Shown: positions 1 through 11,739, counted from the stretch's first letter. The stretch: DNA of 64,000 bases from Acidobacteriota bacterium (GCA_003170135.1 PMZR01000125.1:35019-99018), one strand, 5' to 3'. A program made the numbers and translations. Notes: generated by a model not told the origin, from the letters alone.

Positions 1-1629
1 GATGCCGCCGCCGCTGCCGCCGAAGGTGGGCGCCTGCTGCACCGTTTCGAAATCGACGAGCGAACGGGTGTAGTCGAGGATCGCGGACAGTTCGAGATCC
101 CGGGCCTGTGCGAGGTCGCGCTGCGCCTGCAGCACGAAGAACGTCGTCTGCATGCCCGCGGCGAACTTCTTCTGTTCGGCCTCCAGCTTCTTCTCCTGCA
201 GCTCGCGCGAGGCGCGCGTGGATTCCACGCGCTTCTGGTTCGTCATGACCTGGCGGGCTGCGTCACGCACCTGCGTGACGACGGTCAGTTCGGCCGCCCG
301 GAGCTGCGTCTGCGCCTGGCCGTACTGCAACCGCGCGCGCACCAGGTTCGCCTCGGCGGTGCTGTTGCCGATCGGATACCCGAAGGTCAGCGCGAAGCTC
401 CACTGCGGGTAGTCGTTCTTGAGGAGCGATTTGAACATCGACGCGTAGCCCACCGCGCCGAGCTGACCGAGAAAGACCGGGTTGAGGACGTTGCTGTAGT
501 CATAGGCGAGCGCCGTGCCGCCCTGGGCCGACACGCCGTATTTCACGTTCACGTTCACGTCCGGCCTGGTCTGGTTCGCCATGTAGCGCAGCGTGATGTC
601 GTTCTCTTCGATCGTCTTCTTCTGCTGGACCAGGTCGGTGCGGGCGTCGAGCGCCTTCCGGACGGCAGCGTCCACGTCCACGGACTGCGCCTCGAAGGTC
701 GGTGAATCGGTCAGCTCGAACTTCATCTCCCAGAAGTTCGCCGTCTGCGGGTCCATGATGAGCGCCCGGAAACTGTCCTCGGCCTGCGCGACCGCCGCCT
801 GGGCGCGGATGACCGATTCCTCGCGGGAGGCGACTTCCGCCTGCGCCTGGATGATGTCGATGGGCGCCATCGTCCCGATGCGGACGCGCGCCTCGTTGTT
901 CCGCAGCGACTCGTTAGCCAGGTCGAGCGACTGCTCCTGCACCTTCAGCGACGACACGGAATAAGACAGCGTCCAGTAGGCGCTCTTGACGTTGCGGATC
1001 GTGCCGAGGACTGTCTCCCGCAACTGCACGTCCGAGATCTCGCGGTTCTTCCTGCTGATCTGCAGCTGCTGCCGCGTGTTGTCGATGCGGAAGTTGCGCA
1101 GCAGCGGCTGCGTGAACGACGCGCTCAGGCTGGAGTTGAGCCGCGGGTTGATGTTGTCGAACAGGCTGTTGCTCTTCGCGCGGGAACTGCCCCACGACAC
1201 CTGGTAGTTCCCGCCCGTCGGCAGCAATTGGTTGGCGCCGAAGTTCCACGCCAGGCTGTCGCTGGTCTGCGTGATCCCGGTGCCGCTGAAGATATTGCCG
1301 GACGGACTGTCGGCGCTGCCGTTCGACAACGACGACGTGACGTTCGGCGTCCACGCCGTCCGCACGGACGCGATGTTCAGGTCCTGGATTCTCGGGTTCA
1401 CGCGTTGGACCTGCAGGTTCAGGTTCTGCTCGAGCGCCATCTGGACCGCGTCGTCCACCGACAGCTTCTTGACGACCGGGGTGCCGGCCGCCTGCGCTGC
1501 CTGTTGGCCAGGCAGCCGGCCGCCCGTCCCGGGGGCGGACACGTCCTGGCCGAAAACGGACACCGACAGTGCCAGCAGCGCAACCGCACCCACCGCGATT
1601 CTCGCGCCCCGTGTGACCTGTTCAACCAT
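1..1629 (-). CDS. TolC-family outer membrane protein, C-terminus cut by window edge
   Basis: Reading the minus strand from the ATG at 1629 gives an open frame to the window edge (543 residues, no stop), so it is absent from the ORF track. It starts with a signal peptide (hydrophobic AVALLALSVSVFGQ, about residues 12-26). Two long amphipathic helical repeats follow, each of the outer-membrane efflux (OEP) type: ALEQNLNLQVQR and LDLANESLRNNEARVRIGT in the first, KRVESTRASRELQEKKLEAEQKKFAAGMQTT-like sequence in the second. The family forms trimeric periplasm-spanning channels for RND or ABC exporters. A GGAGAA ribosome site precedes the ATG. The partner pump is not visible and may lie beyond the left edge. 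Confidence 0.9.
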   Translation of the reverse strand, partial: MVEQVTRGARIAVGAVALLALSVSVFGQDVSAPGTGGRLPGQQAAQAAGTPVVKKLSVDDAVQMALEQNLNLQVQRVNPRIQDLNIASVRTAWTPNVTSSLSNGSADSPSGNIFSGTGITQTSDSLAWNFGANQLLPTGGNYQVSWGSSRAKSNSLFDNINPRLNSSLSASFTQPLLRNFRIDNTRQQLQISRKNREISDVQLRETVLGTIRNVKSAYWTLSYSVSSLKVQEQSLDLANESLRNNEARVRIGTMAPIDIIQAQAEVASREESVIRAQAAVAQAEDSFRALIMDPQTANFWEMKFELTDSPTFEAQSVDVDAAVRKALDARTDLVQQKKTIEENDITLRYMANQTRPDVNVNVKYGVSAQGGTALAYDYSNVLNPVFLGQLGAVGYASMFKSLLKNDYPQWSFALTFGYPIGNSTAEANLVRARLQYGQAQTQLRAAELTVVTQVRDAARQVMTNQKRVESTRASRELQEKKLEAEQKKFAAGMQTTFFVLQAQRDLAQARDLELSAILDYTRSLVDFETVQQAPTFGGSGGGI

Positions 1630-1879
1630 TGCAGTTCTCCGATTTTCTCACCGTAGGGATCGTGCAGGGGGGCGAAAACAACAGCGATGCCAAGGGGGCG
1701 AGCGAGCCGGCCTCCTCGTTCGCTTTCAGGAAACGCGGCGCCGGCGTGCGAACGACACGTGTCCTTGTGGAATAGACGAATGGCGAGCCAGAACGGTTCT
1801 GGCTGCCGCCCGATTGTCGCGGAATTGTATACTAAGCGGTTCGCGAACGAGCCCGCCCCCTTCTCTTGCCGAGGTCCTC
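1630..1879. other. Divergent intergenic region between TolC gene and S9 peptidase
   Basis: 250 bp separating two divergent genes. A TATACT hexamer at 1828-1833 on the plus strand is a possible -10 for the peptidase gene, about 45 bp upstream of its ATG, but no convincing -35 lies 16-18 bp before it. No RNA gene or repeat seen. Confidence 0.35.
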
Positions 1880-4327
1880 ATGACGAGAACGCCGATCCTG
1901 CCGATCGCCATCGTGCTCCTCGCGGCCACCGTCCTCGCTGCCCCGGGCCGCGATCATCGACAGGCAACAACGAAGCCAGCTCCACCGGCCACGCACGCGG
2001 CGCCGGTGCCGGCCTTCCCGCTGACCGTGGACAGCATCATGCGCGGCCCGAAGCTGGTCGGCTACGAGCCGACCGGGCTGCGATGGTCGGCCGACTCGCG
2101 CGAGCTGTACTTCGAGTGGCGCCGCCCGCAGGACGAGGAGGCCGCGACGTGGGCGGTTGCCCGCGACAAGGGGGAGCCGCGGAAGTTGACCGACGAGGAA
2201 CGGAAGAAGGTGCCCCCGGTTGGCGGCGTCTGGGACAAGGCCCACCAGCGCGTGCTCTTCGCGGAGCAGGGCGACATCATCGTCTTCGACGCGGTCGCGC
2301 GCACGCGGCAGCAGATCACGCGAACGACCGCGATCGAGATGAATCCCCGCTGGGCGAGGAACGAGACCGCCGTCGCGTTCGTGCGCGAGAACAACCTCTT
2401 CGTCGTCCCGCTCGCCACCGGCGCGATCGAGCAACTGACCGACGTGAAGCCGCGCAGCCAGGACCCGCGCGAGACCGACAGCCAGAAGTTCGTCAAGGCC
2501 GAGGAACAGAAGCTGATCGCCTACACGCGCGAGCAGGCCGAGAAGAAGAAGAAGGACGAGGAGAAGCGCAAGAAGGAGGCGCTGCCGTCCTTCGAGATCA
2601 ACGCGCCGCGGCAGGCGGTCTCGGATCTGCTGTTGTCGCCCGACAACCAGCACGTGTTCATCCTGGTCTCCGAACGCGCGGACGGCGCGAAGCCGGCCAT
2701 CGTGCCCAACTACGTCACCGAATCGGCCTATACCGAGGACATTCCGGGCCGGACGAAGGTCGGCGACGCGCAGGATCGGCGTCGCCTGGCGATGCTCAAC
2801 CTGGAGACCGGCAAGTCGGTCTGGGCGGACGGCGCCTTCGCGGGCAAGACGAAGGCGGCCGTCGCAACCTCCGGCGACGTCACGGCCGGCTCCGGTTCCG
2901 CGCCGACCGCCGGCGCGAAGGAAGTGGACCGCGACATCCGCTGGACCTCGCCGCTCGTGTCGAGCGACGGTAAGTTCGCCGTCGTCTGGGTCCGGTCCGC
3001 GGACAACAAGGACCGGTGGATTGTCGCGATCGATCCCGAATCGGGCAAGTCTCGCGTTGTCGACGCGCTCCACGACGAAGCGTGGATCAACGAGGGTGGG
3101 CCGGGCGGCTGGTTGCCCGACGATCACACGTTGTTCTTCCTGTCGGAGGCGGACGGCTGGGCGCACCTCTACACGATCGATGTCGCGCAGGCGGGCGCGA
3201 AGCCGAAGCCGTTGACGACCGGGAAATTCGAAGTCACGCGCGCCGGCCTGTCGCCCGACAAGACGCAGTTCTACCTGGTCACGTCGGAGAAACACCCGGG
3301 CGAACGCCACATCTATTCCCTGGCGCTCGACGGCGGCCCGCGCACGGCGATCACGTCGATGACGGGTTCGAGCATCGGCGAAGTGTCGCCCGACGCGGCG
3401 ACGATCGGGCTCGTCTATTCCTACAGCAACAAGCCGCCCGAGGTGTACCTGATGCCGAATACGCCCGGCGCGGCCGCCAGGCAGGTCACGACGACGCCGA
3501 CCGCCGAATGGCGGGCCGCCCGGTGGGCGGATCCGCCGGTGTTGACCTTCAAGGCGCGCGACGGCGTGGATGTCTACGCGCGGCTGTTCACGCCGGAGTT
3601 GATGGGAGCCAGGCGCGATCCGCTCGCTCCGGGAGTCGTGTTCGTGCACGGCGCGGGATACGCTCAGAACGCGCACAAGTACTGGGCCAGTTACTACCGC
3701 GAGTACATGTTCCACAACCTCCTCGCCGCTCGCGGGTATGTCGTGCTCGACGTCGACTACCGGGCGAGCTCCGGCTACGGCCGCGACTGGCGCACCGCCA
3801 TCTACCGCCACATGGGCGGCAAGGACCTGGACGACGTCATCGACGGCGCGAAGTACCTGGTGGAGAAGCAGCGGGTGAACCCGAAACGGATCGGTGTCTA
3901 TGGCGGCAGCTACGGCGGCTTCATGACGCTGATGGCGATGTTCACCTCGCCCGACACGTTCGCGGCGGGTGCCGCGCTGCGGCCGGTCACCGACTGGGCC
4001 CACTACAACCATCCCTACACGGCGAACATCCTGAACGAACCGCAGGGCGATCCGGAGGCGTACCGCCGGAGTTCGCCGATCTATTTCGCCGAGGGGTTGA
4101 AAGGGGCGCTCCTCATCTGCCATGGCCTGGTGGACACCAACGTCCACGTCCAGGATTCGATGCGCCTCGTGCAGCGGCTGATCGAATTGCGCAAGGAGCA
4201 CTGGCAGCTGGCCGTGTTCCCGGTGGAGAACCACGGCTTCGAACAGGACACGAGCTGGGCCGACGAATACCGGCGGATCCTCCAACTGTTCGAGGACAAC
4301 CTGCGGACCAAGAAGCCGGCGACGTAA
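1880..4327 (+). CDS. S9-family (prolyl oligopeptidase/DPP-IV-like) serine peptidase, secreted
   Basis: 815-residue protein. The ORF runs further upstream, but the ATG at 1880 begins a clear signal peptide (ILPIAIVLLAATVLAAP), so that start is chosen. The N-terminal two thirds have WD/beta-propeller-like blades of the TolB/DPP-IV type. The C-terminal alpha/beta hydrolase carries the nucleophile motif GGSYGGFM (Ser677), Asp752 in HGLVDTN and His785 in ENHGF, a complete triad. A lysine/glutamate-rich segment (EKKKKDEEKRKKE, about residue 220) is charged and probably a surface coil. The family cleaves oligopeptides after proline or alanine in the periplasm or outside. It is followed by a low-complexity array and then pyrE. 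Confidence 0.93.
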   Translation: MTRTPILPIAIVLLAATVLAAPGRDHRQATTKPAPPATHAAPVPAFPLTVDSIMRGPKLVGYEPTGLRWSADSRELYFEWRRPQDEEAATWAVARDKGEPRKLTDEERKKVPPVGGVWDKAHQRVLFAEQGDIIVFDAVARTRQQITRTTAIEMNPRWARNETAVAFVRENNLFVVPLATGAIEQLTDVKPRSQDPRETDSQKFVKAEEQKLIAYTREQAEKKKKDEEKRKKEALPSFEINAPRQAVSDLLLSPDNQHVFILVSERADGAKPAIVPNYVTESAYTEDIPGRTKVGDAQDRRRLAMLNLETGKSVWADGAFAGKTKAAVATSGDVTAGSGSAPTAGAKEVDRDIRWTSPLVSSDGKFAVVWVRSADNKDRWIVAIDPESGKSRVVDALHDEAWINEGGPGGWLPDDHTLFFLSEADGWAHLYTIDVAQAGAKPKPLTTGKFEVTRAGLSPDKTQFYLVTSEKHPGERHIYSLALDGGPRTAITSMTGSSIGEVSPDAATIGLVYSYSNKPPEVYLMPNTPGAAARQVTTTPTAEWRAARWADPPVLTFKARDGVDVYARLFTPELMGARRDPLAPGVVFVHGAGYAQNAHKYWASYYREYMFHNLLAARGYVVLDVDYRASSGYGRDWRTAIYRHMGGKDLDDVIDGAKYLVEKQRVNPKRIGVYGGSYGGFMTLMAMFTSPDTFAAGAALRPVTDWAHYNHPYTANILNEPQGDPEAYRRSSPIYFAEGLKGALLICHGLVDTNVHVQDSMRLVQRLIELRKEHWQLAVFPVENHGFEQDTSWADEYRRILQLFEDNLRTKKPAT

Positions 4328-4329
4328 CG

Positions 4330-4437
4330 GGAGGCTCCCGGCTTCAGGCTCCGGGCTCCTGCTGTGCCAAAGCCCAAAGACCCAAAGCCCAAAGCCGAAG
4401 GCCGAAAGCCGAGGCCGAGGCCGAAAACCTTCGTGAT
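4330..4437. repeat. Low-complexity word array (GGCTCC / AAAGCCC / GGCCGA units)
   Basis: Gap between the S9 peptidase and pyrE. It contains GGCTCCCGGCTTCAGGCTCC-like words, then AAAGCCCAAAGACCCAAAGCCCAAAG, then CCGAAGGCCGAAAGCCGAGGCCGAGG. Units are 6-9 bp, drift along the array and do not code. It resembles other gaps in this window in architecture but uses its own words. Confidence 0.8.
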
Positions 4438-4450
4438 AGGCTGAGCAACC

Positions 4451-5053
4451 ATGGATCGCGAAACTCTCCTCGATCTGTTCCGCCGGTCGGGCGCCCTGTT
4501 GGAGGGCCATTTCCGGCTCTCGTCCGGGCTGCACAGCTCCGGTTACCTGCAGTGCGCGCTCATCCTGCAGCATCCCGCGCACGCCATGGCGCTCGGCGGG
4601 GCGCTGGCCAATCACGTGCGGGCGCTGCGGCCGGTCACCGTCCTGTCGCCCGCGCTCGGTGGTCTCATCATCGGCCACGAAGTGGCGCGGGCGCTCGGTG
4701 CCCGCGCGATCTTCGCCGAACGCCACGACGGCGTCCTCACGCTGCGCCGGGGGTTCACGCTCACCGAGACCGAGCGCGTCCTGGTGGTCGAGGATGTCGT
4801 CACCACGGGCGGGTCGACGCGCGAGACGATGCAGGTGGCGCGCGCGGCGGGCGCGCAGGTCGTCGGCGCGGCGTCGATCGTGGACCGCAGCGGCGGGACC
4901 AGTGGCCAGGCGCTCGACGTGCCGTTGTTCTCGCTGCTCGAGATCTCGTTGCCCACCTACGATCCGGACAGGTGCCCGCTCTGCGCCGACCGCATTCCGA
5001 TCGCCAAACCGGGGTCCCGCCCGGTCGTCGTCAGCGAGGAAGAACGCCGGTAG
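4451..5053 (+). CDS. pyrE: Orotate phosphoribosyltransferase
   Basis: 200 residues, the usual PyrE length. It converts orotate and PRPP to orotidine 5'-phosphate in cytosolic pyrimidine synthesis. The PRPP-binding motif VLVVEDVVTTGGS lies at about residues 112-124, and the N-terminal FRLSSGLHSSGYLQC segment is typical of the bacterial OPRT group. A C-terminal CPLCAD pair of cysteines is present. The ATG at 4451 follows a low-complexity array. truA follows after 33 bp in the same direction and may be co-transcribed. Confidence 0.95.
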   Translation: MDRETLLDLFRRSGALLEGHFRLSSGLHSSGYLQCALILQHPAHAMALGGALANHVRALRPVTVLSPALGGLIIGHEVARALGARAIFAERHDGVLTLRRGFTLTETERVLVVEDVVTTGGSTRETMQVARAAGAQVVGAASIVDRSGGTSGQALDVPLFSLLEISLPTYDPDRCPLCADRIPIAKPGSRPVVVSEEERR

Positions 5054-5086
5054 CGTGAGCGCCAGCGCGCAACGCGCGGAGAGGCA

Positions 5087-5914
5087 ATGGCAGAGGAGCG
5101 CACGCTCAAGCTGACGCTGGCCTACGACGGCACCCCGTTTGTCGGCTGGCAGCGGCAGGCCGAGGGCGTGTCCATCCAGGGCCTCGTCGAGGAGGCCCTG
5201 TCGCGCATCGAGGGCGGACCCGTCACCGTTGTCGGCGCCGGACGGACCGATGCCGGCGTGCACGCGTGCGGCCAGGCGGCAAGCGTGCGGCTGACCCGCA
5301 CGATCGATGATGCGACGCTTCGGCGCGCGCTCAACGCCATCCTGCCGCGCGAGATCCGCGTGATCGGCGTGCAGCAGGTCGAAGCTGCCTTCCACGCCCG
5401 CCACTCGGCCGCATCGAAGACATACCGCTATCAGATCGTCAACGGGCCGACCGCGACGCCCTTCGAATGGCGCTACGCCTGGCATGTGTCCGATCGCCTC
5501 GACGTCGAGCAGATGGGCCGCGCCGCCCGGTTGTTCGAGGGCGAGCACGACTTCGCCGCCTTTCGCGGGACGGGCAGCAGCGTGAAGACGACGGTGCGGC
5601 GGGTGTACCGGTCGCGCCTGTCGCCTGTCGCCGAGGGTGGATGGGCGCCCTGGGGAAATGCCCTCCAGGATCGGTCGGGCGGGCGACTCATGTACGAGGT
5701 GACCGCCACGGGATTCCTGCGTCACATGGTCCGCGCCATCGTGGGGACGCTCGTCGAGATCGGGGCGGGGCGGCGCGAGGCCGCATCCATCGAGCAGGCG
5801 CTCGGGTCGGGCCAGCGCGCCGACGCAGGTCCCACGGCGCCGGCGTGCGGCCTGTGCCTGGTGGACGTGCGCTACGGGGAGCCGGGGCGGGGCGAGGTGT
5901 CGCCCGCGGGGTGA
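5087..5914 (+). CDS. truA: tRNA pseudouridine(38-40) synthase
   Basis: 275 residues. TruA isomerises U38-U40 in tRNA anticodon arms. The catalytic aspartate sits in GAGRTDAGVHA (about residues 51-61). KTYRYQI and FLRHMVRAIVGTL further along are also family signatures. The ATG has an upstream GGAGAGG ribosome site seven bases away. The extreme C-terminus beyond GLCLVDVRY is a short, probably disordered tail. Confidence 0.95.
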   Translation: MAEERTLKLTLAYDGTPFVGWQRQAEGVSIQGLVEEALSRIEGGPVTVVGAGRTDAGVHACGQAASVRLTRTIDDATLRRALNAILPREIRVIGVQQVEAAFHARHSAASKTYRYQIVNGPTATPFEWRYAWHVSDRLDVEQMGRAARLFEGEHDFAAFRGTGSSVKTTVRRVYRSRLSPVAEGGWAPWGNALQDRSGGRLMYEVTATGFLRHMVRAIVGTLVEIGAGRREAASIEQALGSGQRADAGPTAPACGLCLVDVRYGEPGRGEVSPAG

Positions 5915-6049
5915 GTCGCGAAGCCGTGAGACCGTGGCCAGGCAAGGCGGCCGGGCTCCGGCGACCAACGCGCGGCGCCCTGCCTTGCGAGGGCCGGTCA
6001 CAGCCGGTATCATCATGAATCGCTTCCCGGGTGTTCGCGAGGATTCCGC

Positions 6050-6835
<786 letters not shown>

Positions 6836-6853
6836 CGCCCTGCCATCCACTTC

Positions 6854-7639
6854 ATGCTTCGTATCCTGAGCGCGCTCGTTCTCATCCCGGCGGTCATCTG
6901 CGCCGTCTGGTTCCTTCGCCCGTTCGAGCTGCTCGTCGTTGCCGAAGTCGTCCTCTGGCTGGCCTTCTTCGAGTACGCGCGCCTGGCCGACTCGCTCGGC
7001 GTGCGCATCCCGAAAGCGCTCGCCGGCTGTGCGGCCGCGGCCACCTGCATGGCAGTGGCGTGGCCGGGCAATTCGCTCGATGCGGTGCTCATGGCCGCGC
7101 TGCTGGCGATGGCCGCCCTGTCGGTGGCGGCCGGACGGGTGGGTGCCGACGTGCTCGCCCCGGTCGTGGCCGGGCTCTTCGCGTCGCTCTATCTCGGCCT
7201 TCCGCTCGGCGCGTTGGTGGCCGTCCGTTGGCTGGTCAGCCGCGAAGCCCTGCTGTTGCTGCTGCTGACGGTGATCGTCAGCGACACCGCGCAGTTCTAC
7301 TCCGGGTCGCTTTTCGGTCGCCATCGGCTTGCGCCCGTGATCAGTCCGAAGAAGAGCGTCGAAGGCGCGGTCGGCGGGTTCGTCGCCGGTATCGCCGTCG
7401 TCGCGGTGGTCGGCGCCTGGTGGTTGCCGCACCTGTCGCTCGGGTGGCGCGTGGGTCTGGGCGCGGTCGTCGTCGCGATGGGCATCCTCGGCGACCTGTT
7501 CGAATCGCAGATCAAGCGCAGCGCCAGCGTGAAGGACAGCTCGGCCCTGATCCCCGGACACGGGGGCGTGCTGGATCGGATCGATGCGCTGCTGTTTGCC
7601 GCGCCGGCCTACTACCTGTTCCTGCGGTACGGGCTGTGA
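6854..7639 (+). CDS. cdsA: Phosphatidate cytidylyltransferase (CDP-diglyceride synthase)
   Basis: 261 residues and about eight hydrophobic segments. It makes CDP-diacylglycerol from phosphatidate and CTP at the inner membrane. The CdsA signature is complete: SQIKRSASVKDSSALIPGHG followed by GVLDRIDALLF. It lies between uppS and dxr, 19 bp from the dxr GTG start, and is probably co-transcribed with them. Confidence 0.95.
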   Translation: MLRILSALVLIPAVICAVWFLRPFELLVVAEVVLWLAFFEYARLADSLGVRIPKALAGCAAAATCMAVAWPGNSLDAVLMAALLAMAALSVAAGRVGADVLAPVVAGLFASLYLGLPLGALVAVRWLVSREALLLLLLTVIVSDTAQFYSGSLFGRHRLAPVISPKKSVEGAVGGFVAGIAVVAVVGAWWLPHLSLGWRVGLGAVVVAMGILGDLFESQIKRSASVKDSSALIPGHGGVLDRIDALLFAAPAYYLFLRYGL

Positions 7640-7658
7640 GGAAGATCGGGTTCCACCA

Positions 7659-8822
7659 GTGAAACGGATCGCGATCCTCGGATCGACCGGATCGATTGGC
7701 CGCAGCGCCCTGTCGGTCGTGGAGGCGCACGCCGATCGACTGCGTGTCGTCGGTCTCGCGGCCGGCACGAACGTCGCGCTGTTCGCCGAGCAGGTCGCCC
7801 GCTTTGGCCCGGGCGCGGTCGGCCTGGCGACCGGTGACGCGCTCGACAGGCTGGGCCAGCTGTGCCGGGTGCCTGCGGTGCGCGGGGACGGATCCGAGGG
7901 ACTCGTGGCGGTGGCCACGCAGCCCGACGTGGACATCGTGCTGTGCGCGACGTCGGGCACGGCGGCGCTCGAAGCGGTGCTGGCCGCGATCGAGGCGGGG
8001 AAGACCATTGCGCTGGCCAACAAGGAAGTCCTCGTCATGGCGGGCGCCATCGTCACCGAGGCGGCGCGCCGGAAGAACGTCCTGCTGCTGCCGGTGGACA
8101 GCGAGCACAACGCGATACACCAGTGCCTCCACGGCCGCGCGCCGGGCGACGTCCGTCGCCTGATCCTGACGGCATCTGGGGGCCCGTTCCGGGGACAGTC
8201 CACCGAAGCGCTGGCCGACGTGGTCCCCGAAGATGCCCTGCGGCATCCCACGTGGCGGATGGGGCCGAAGATCACGATCGACTCGGCCACGCTCATGAAC
8301 AAGGGGCTCGAGGTGATCGAGGCCCACTGGCTGTTCGGGGTTGCGGCCCGTCAGATCGACGTCGTCATCCACCCGCAGTCGGTGGTCCACTCGATGGTGG
8401 AACTCGTTGACGGATCGGTGATCGCACAGCTCGGGGTGACGGACATGCGGCTGCCCATCCAGTACGCGTTCTCGTATCCCGAACGGTGGGCGGCTCCGCT
8501 CCCTCCGCTCGATCTGACGCGGCTGGGGCGCCTCGACTTTCAGCTGCCGGACCACGCCGGCTTCCCGTGCCTGCGCCTGGCCTACCGCGCGCTCGAGGAC
8601 GCAGCCGGCCTGCCGGTGGTCCTGAACGCGGCGAACGAGATTGCCGTCGCGACGTTTCTCGCCGGCCGCCTGGGGTTCACGGCCATTGCACGGGTCATCG
8701 AGGAGACCATGAACGCCTACCAGCCCGGCCCGGCGCGAACCCTGCATGAGGTGCGCGTGATCGACGCGTGGGCCCGCGAGTATTCCCAGGACCTCGCCCG
8801 GCGGTTAGAATTGAAGATCTGA
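7659..8822 (+). CDS. dxr: 1-deoxy-D-xylulose 5-phosphate reductoisomerase
   Basis: 387 residues from a GTG start at 7659. The upstream residues of the longer ORF are low-quality readthrough, and the conserved N-terminus KRIAILGSTGSIG begins right after this GTG. The enzyme makes 2-C-methyl-D-erythritol 4-phosphate with NADPH, the committed step of the MEP isoprenoid pathway. The NADPH-binding GSTGSIG, LLPVDSEHNAI, SGGPFRG and MGPKITIDSATLMNKGLE motifs are all visible. It supplies the precursors used by UppS in the same cluster; ispG, another MEP gene, lies convergently 1.3 kb further on. Confidence 0.95.
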   Translation: MKRIAILGSTGSIGRSALSVVEAHADRLRVVGLAAGTNVALFAEQVARFGPGAVGLATGDALDRLGQLCRVPAVRGDGSEGLVAVATQPDVDIVLCATSGTAALEAVLAAIEAGKTIALANKEVLVMAGAIVTEAARRKNVLLLPVDSEHNAIHQCLHGRAPGDVRRLILTASGGPFRGQSTEALADVVPEDALRHPTWRMGPKITIDSATLMNKGLEVIEAHWLFGVAARQIDVVIHPQSVVHSMVELVDGSVIAQLGVTDMRLPIQYAFSYPERWAAPLPPLDLTRLGRLDFQLPDHAGFPCLRLAYRALEDAAGLPVVLNAANEIAVATFLAGRLGFTAIARVIEETMNAYQPGPARTLHEVRVIDAWAREYSQDLARRLELKI

Positions 8823-8832
8823 GGCAGTTCCA

Positions 8833-10143
8833 GTGTTAACAACGCTTGTGGCTTTCGTTTTCCTGCTCGGCGTGCTAATCTTCGTGCACGAGCTCGGCCA
8901 TTACATGATGGCCAAGCGGATCGGCATCCGGGTGCTCACTTTTTCCCTGGGCTTCGGTCCGAAGATCGTCGGCTTCCGCCGCGGCGACACGGAGTACTGC
9001 ATCAGTGCGGTTCCGCTGGGCGGCTACGTGAAGATGGCGGGCGAAACGTCCGAGGAACCTCTCAGCGGGCGGCCGGACGAGTTCATGTCGCGGACCAAGT
9101 GGGAGCGCTTCCAGGTGCTCATCATGGGGCCGGTGATGAACATCGCCCTCGCCATCGTGCTGACCGCCGTGGTGCTCACTTTCGGGGCGGAAGTGCCGAC
9201 GTTCGAGGACCAGTCCGCGGTGGTGGGCGCGGTTCTCGCCGGGTCGCCGGCGGCGCAGTCGGGCATCAGGCCCGGCGATCTCATCACGCAGGTCGGCGGT
9301 CGCGGGGTGGCAACCTGGGGCGACGTCTACGTGCGGGTCGGGGCGCAGCCCAACCGGGAACTGCCGATTACCGTGGTGCGCGACGGGCGGCAGCTGACGC
9401 TGGGCGTGAAGACCACCACGGAAGGCAAGTACGACGTTGGCGACATCGGCGTGCTGCCGAACGTGCACCCGCACCTGGCCGCCGTGACGCCGGACAGTCC
9501 CGCCGCGCAGGCCGGCCTGAAACCCGGGGACCTGGTCGCGGCGGTGAACGGCGAAACGATGGTCTTCCAGCGGCAGCTGGTGGCGGCCATCTCGAAGTAC
9601 CCCAACAAGCCGATCACGCTCACGATTCTGCGGGGTCGCGAGCGGCTGGATCTCCAGGCGACGCCCGGCCCCAACGGGAAGATCGGCGTCCTGACCGGGG
9701 ACGCGCTGAAGACGATCAATCCGGGTCCGCTCGGCGCCATCAAGATGAGCCTGCAGAAGAACTACGAGTTCGCGGGGCTCATCTACCAGACGCTCGGTGG
9801 CTTGTTGACGCGTGAGACGTCGCCGAGGCAGTTGATGGGGCCGGTCGCCATCGCGCAGCTCTCGGGTCAGTACGCGGAACTCGGGTGGTTGCCGTACTTC
9901 CTGCTGATGGCGTCAATCAGTCTGAACCTTGGACTGCTCAACCTGCTGCCGATCCCCGTGCTCGACGGCGGCCACATCTTCATCATGCTGCTCGAGGGCG
10001 TCGCGCGACGCGACTTCAGCACGAAGGTGAAGGAGAAGATGCTGCTGGCCGGGTTCGTGGTCCTGATGATGCTGATGGTCACCGTCATCTACAACGATCT
10101 GACCCGCATTTCGTGGATCGAGCGGCTCATGTTCTGGCGGTAA
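8833..10143 (+). CDS. rseP: RIP metalloprotease (site-2 protease) RseP
   Basis: 436 residues from a GTG start at 8833, ten bases after dxr. A zinc intramembrane protease that cleaves anti-sigma factors in envelope stress signalling. The HExxH motif is HELGH at residues 19-23 in the first membrane segment. Two PDZ domains fill the periplasmic region (AAQSGIRPGDLITQVGG and AAQAGLKPGDLVAAVNG). The second metal motif NLLPIPVLDGGH contains Asp378. It is the last gene of the uppS block. Confidence 0.95.
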   Translation: MLTTLVAFVFLLGVLIFVHELGHYMMAKRIGIRVLTFSLGFGPKIVGFRRGDTEYCISAVPLGGYVKMAGETSEEPLSGRPDEFMSRTKWERFQVLIMGPVMNIALAIVLTAVVLTFGAEVPTFEDQSAVVGAVLAGSPAAQSGIRPGDLITQVGGRGVATWGDVYVRVGAQPNRELPITVVRDGRQLTLGVKTTTEGKYDVGDIGVLPNVHPHLAAVTPDSPAAQAGLKPGDLVAAVNGETMVFQRQLVAAISKYPNKPITLTILRGRERLDLQATPGPNGKIGVLTGDALKTINPGPLGAIKMSLQKNYEFAGLIYQTLGGLLTRETSPRQLMGPVAIAQLSGQYAELGWLPYFLLMASISLNLGLLNLLPIPVLDGGHIFIMLLEGVARRDFSTKVKEKMLLAGFVVLMMLMVTVIYNDLTRISWIERLMFWR

Positions 10144-10167
10144 CTCAGCAGATCAGTAGGCCGTAGT

Positions 10168-11418
<1,251 letters not shown>

Positions 11419-11447
11419 CTCAGGTTTCCTCCCGGGAAGACGCCTCG

Positions 11448-11456
11448 ATCATATCA
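11448..11456 (-). promoter_or_regulatory. Probable extended -10 promoter of ispG
   Basis: On the minus strand the sequence TGATATGAT (TGn plus TATGAT) forms an extended -10, about 30 bp upstream of the ispG ATG. No good -35 hexamer is seen 17 bp further upstream, as is common for extended -10 promoters. Confidence 0.4.
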
Positions 11457-11724
11457 TCCGTGCATTTTCGTGGACTGTATCCCCGACACCGACACCGGCC
11501 GCTCCGGCGTCGCGCTCGCGAAATTCGCGTCGAAGCGCTGGTTGTTCGATTGCGCAATTCGCTGATACGCATGCCTGGAGCCGTTCAGTCGGGCACGCCA
11601 AAGCGCTCGTCGGTGGCCCGCCGGTCGGCATCTTGCACGACGGCCCGTTGACGCGAAGATGTTCTGGTTTCCGGACGCCTCATCTGTTCACGTCGCCGCC
11701 AACCGGCTATCCTGAAACGAGGAA

Positions 11725-11739
11725 GAGGAGGTCTCCTCC
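11725..11739 (+). promoter_or_regulatory. Palindrome covering the ribosome-binding site of the 11740 gene
   Basis: GGAGGTCTCCTCC immediately precedes the ATG. The Shine-Dalgarno GGAGG (11727-11731) can pair with CCTCC (11735-11739) across a 3-nt loop, or GAGGAG with CTCCTC across 2 nt. This could hide the ribosome site in the mRNA. Confidence 0.45.

Larger units (their letters stand above)
11419..11739. other. Divergent intergenic region, 321 bp
   Basis: Separates ispG (minus) from the 11740 gene (plus). It holds a probable ispG promoter and a palindrome over the ribosome site of the downstream gene, listed separately. The middle (about 11480-11700) shows no conserved gene; the small ORFs there look like shadows. 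Confidence 0.5.
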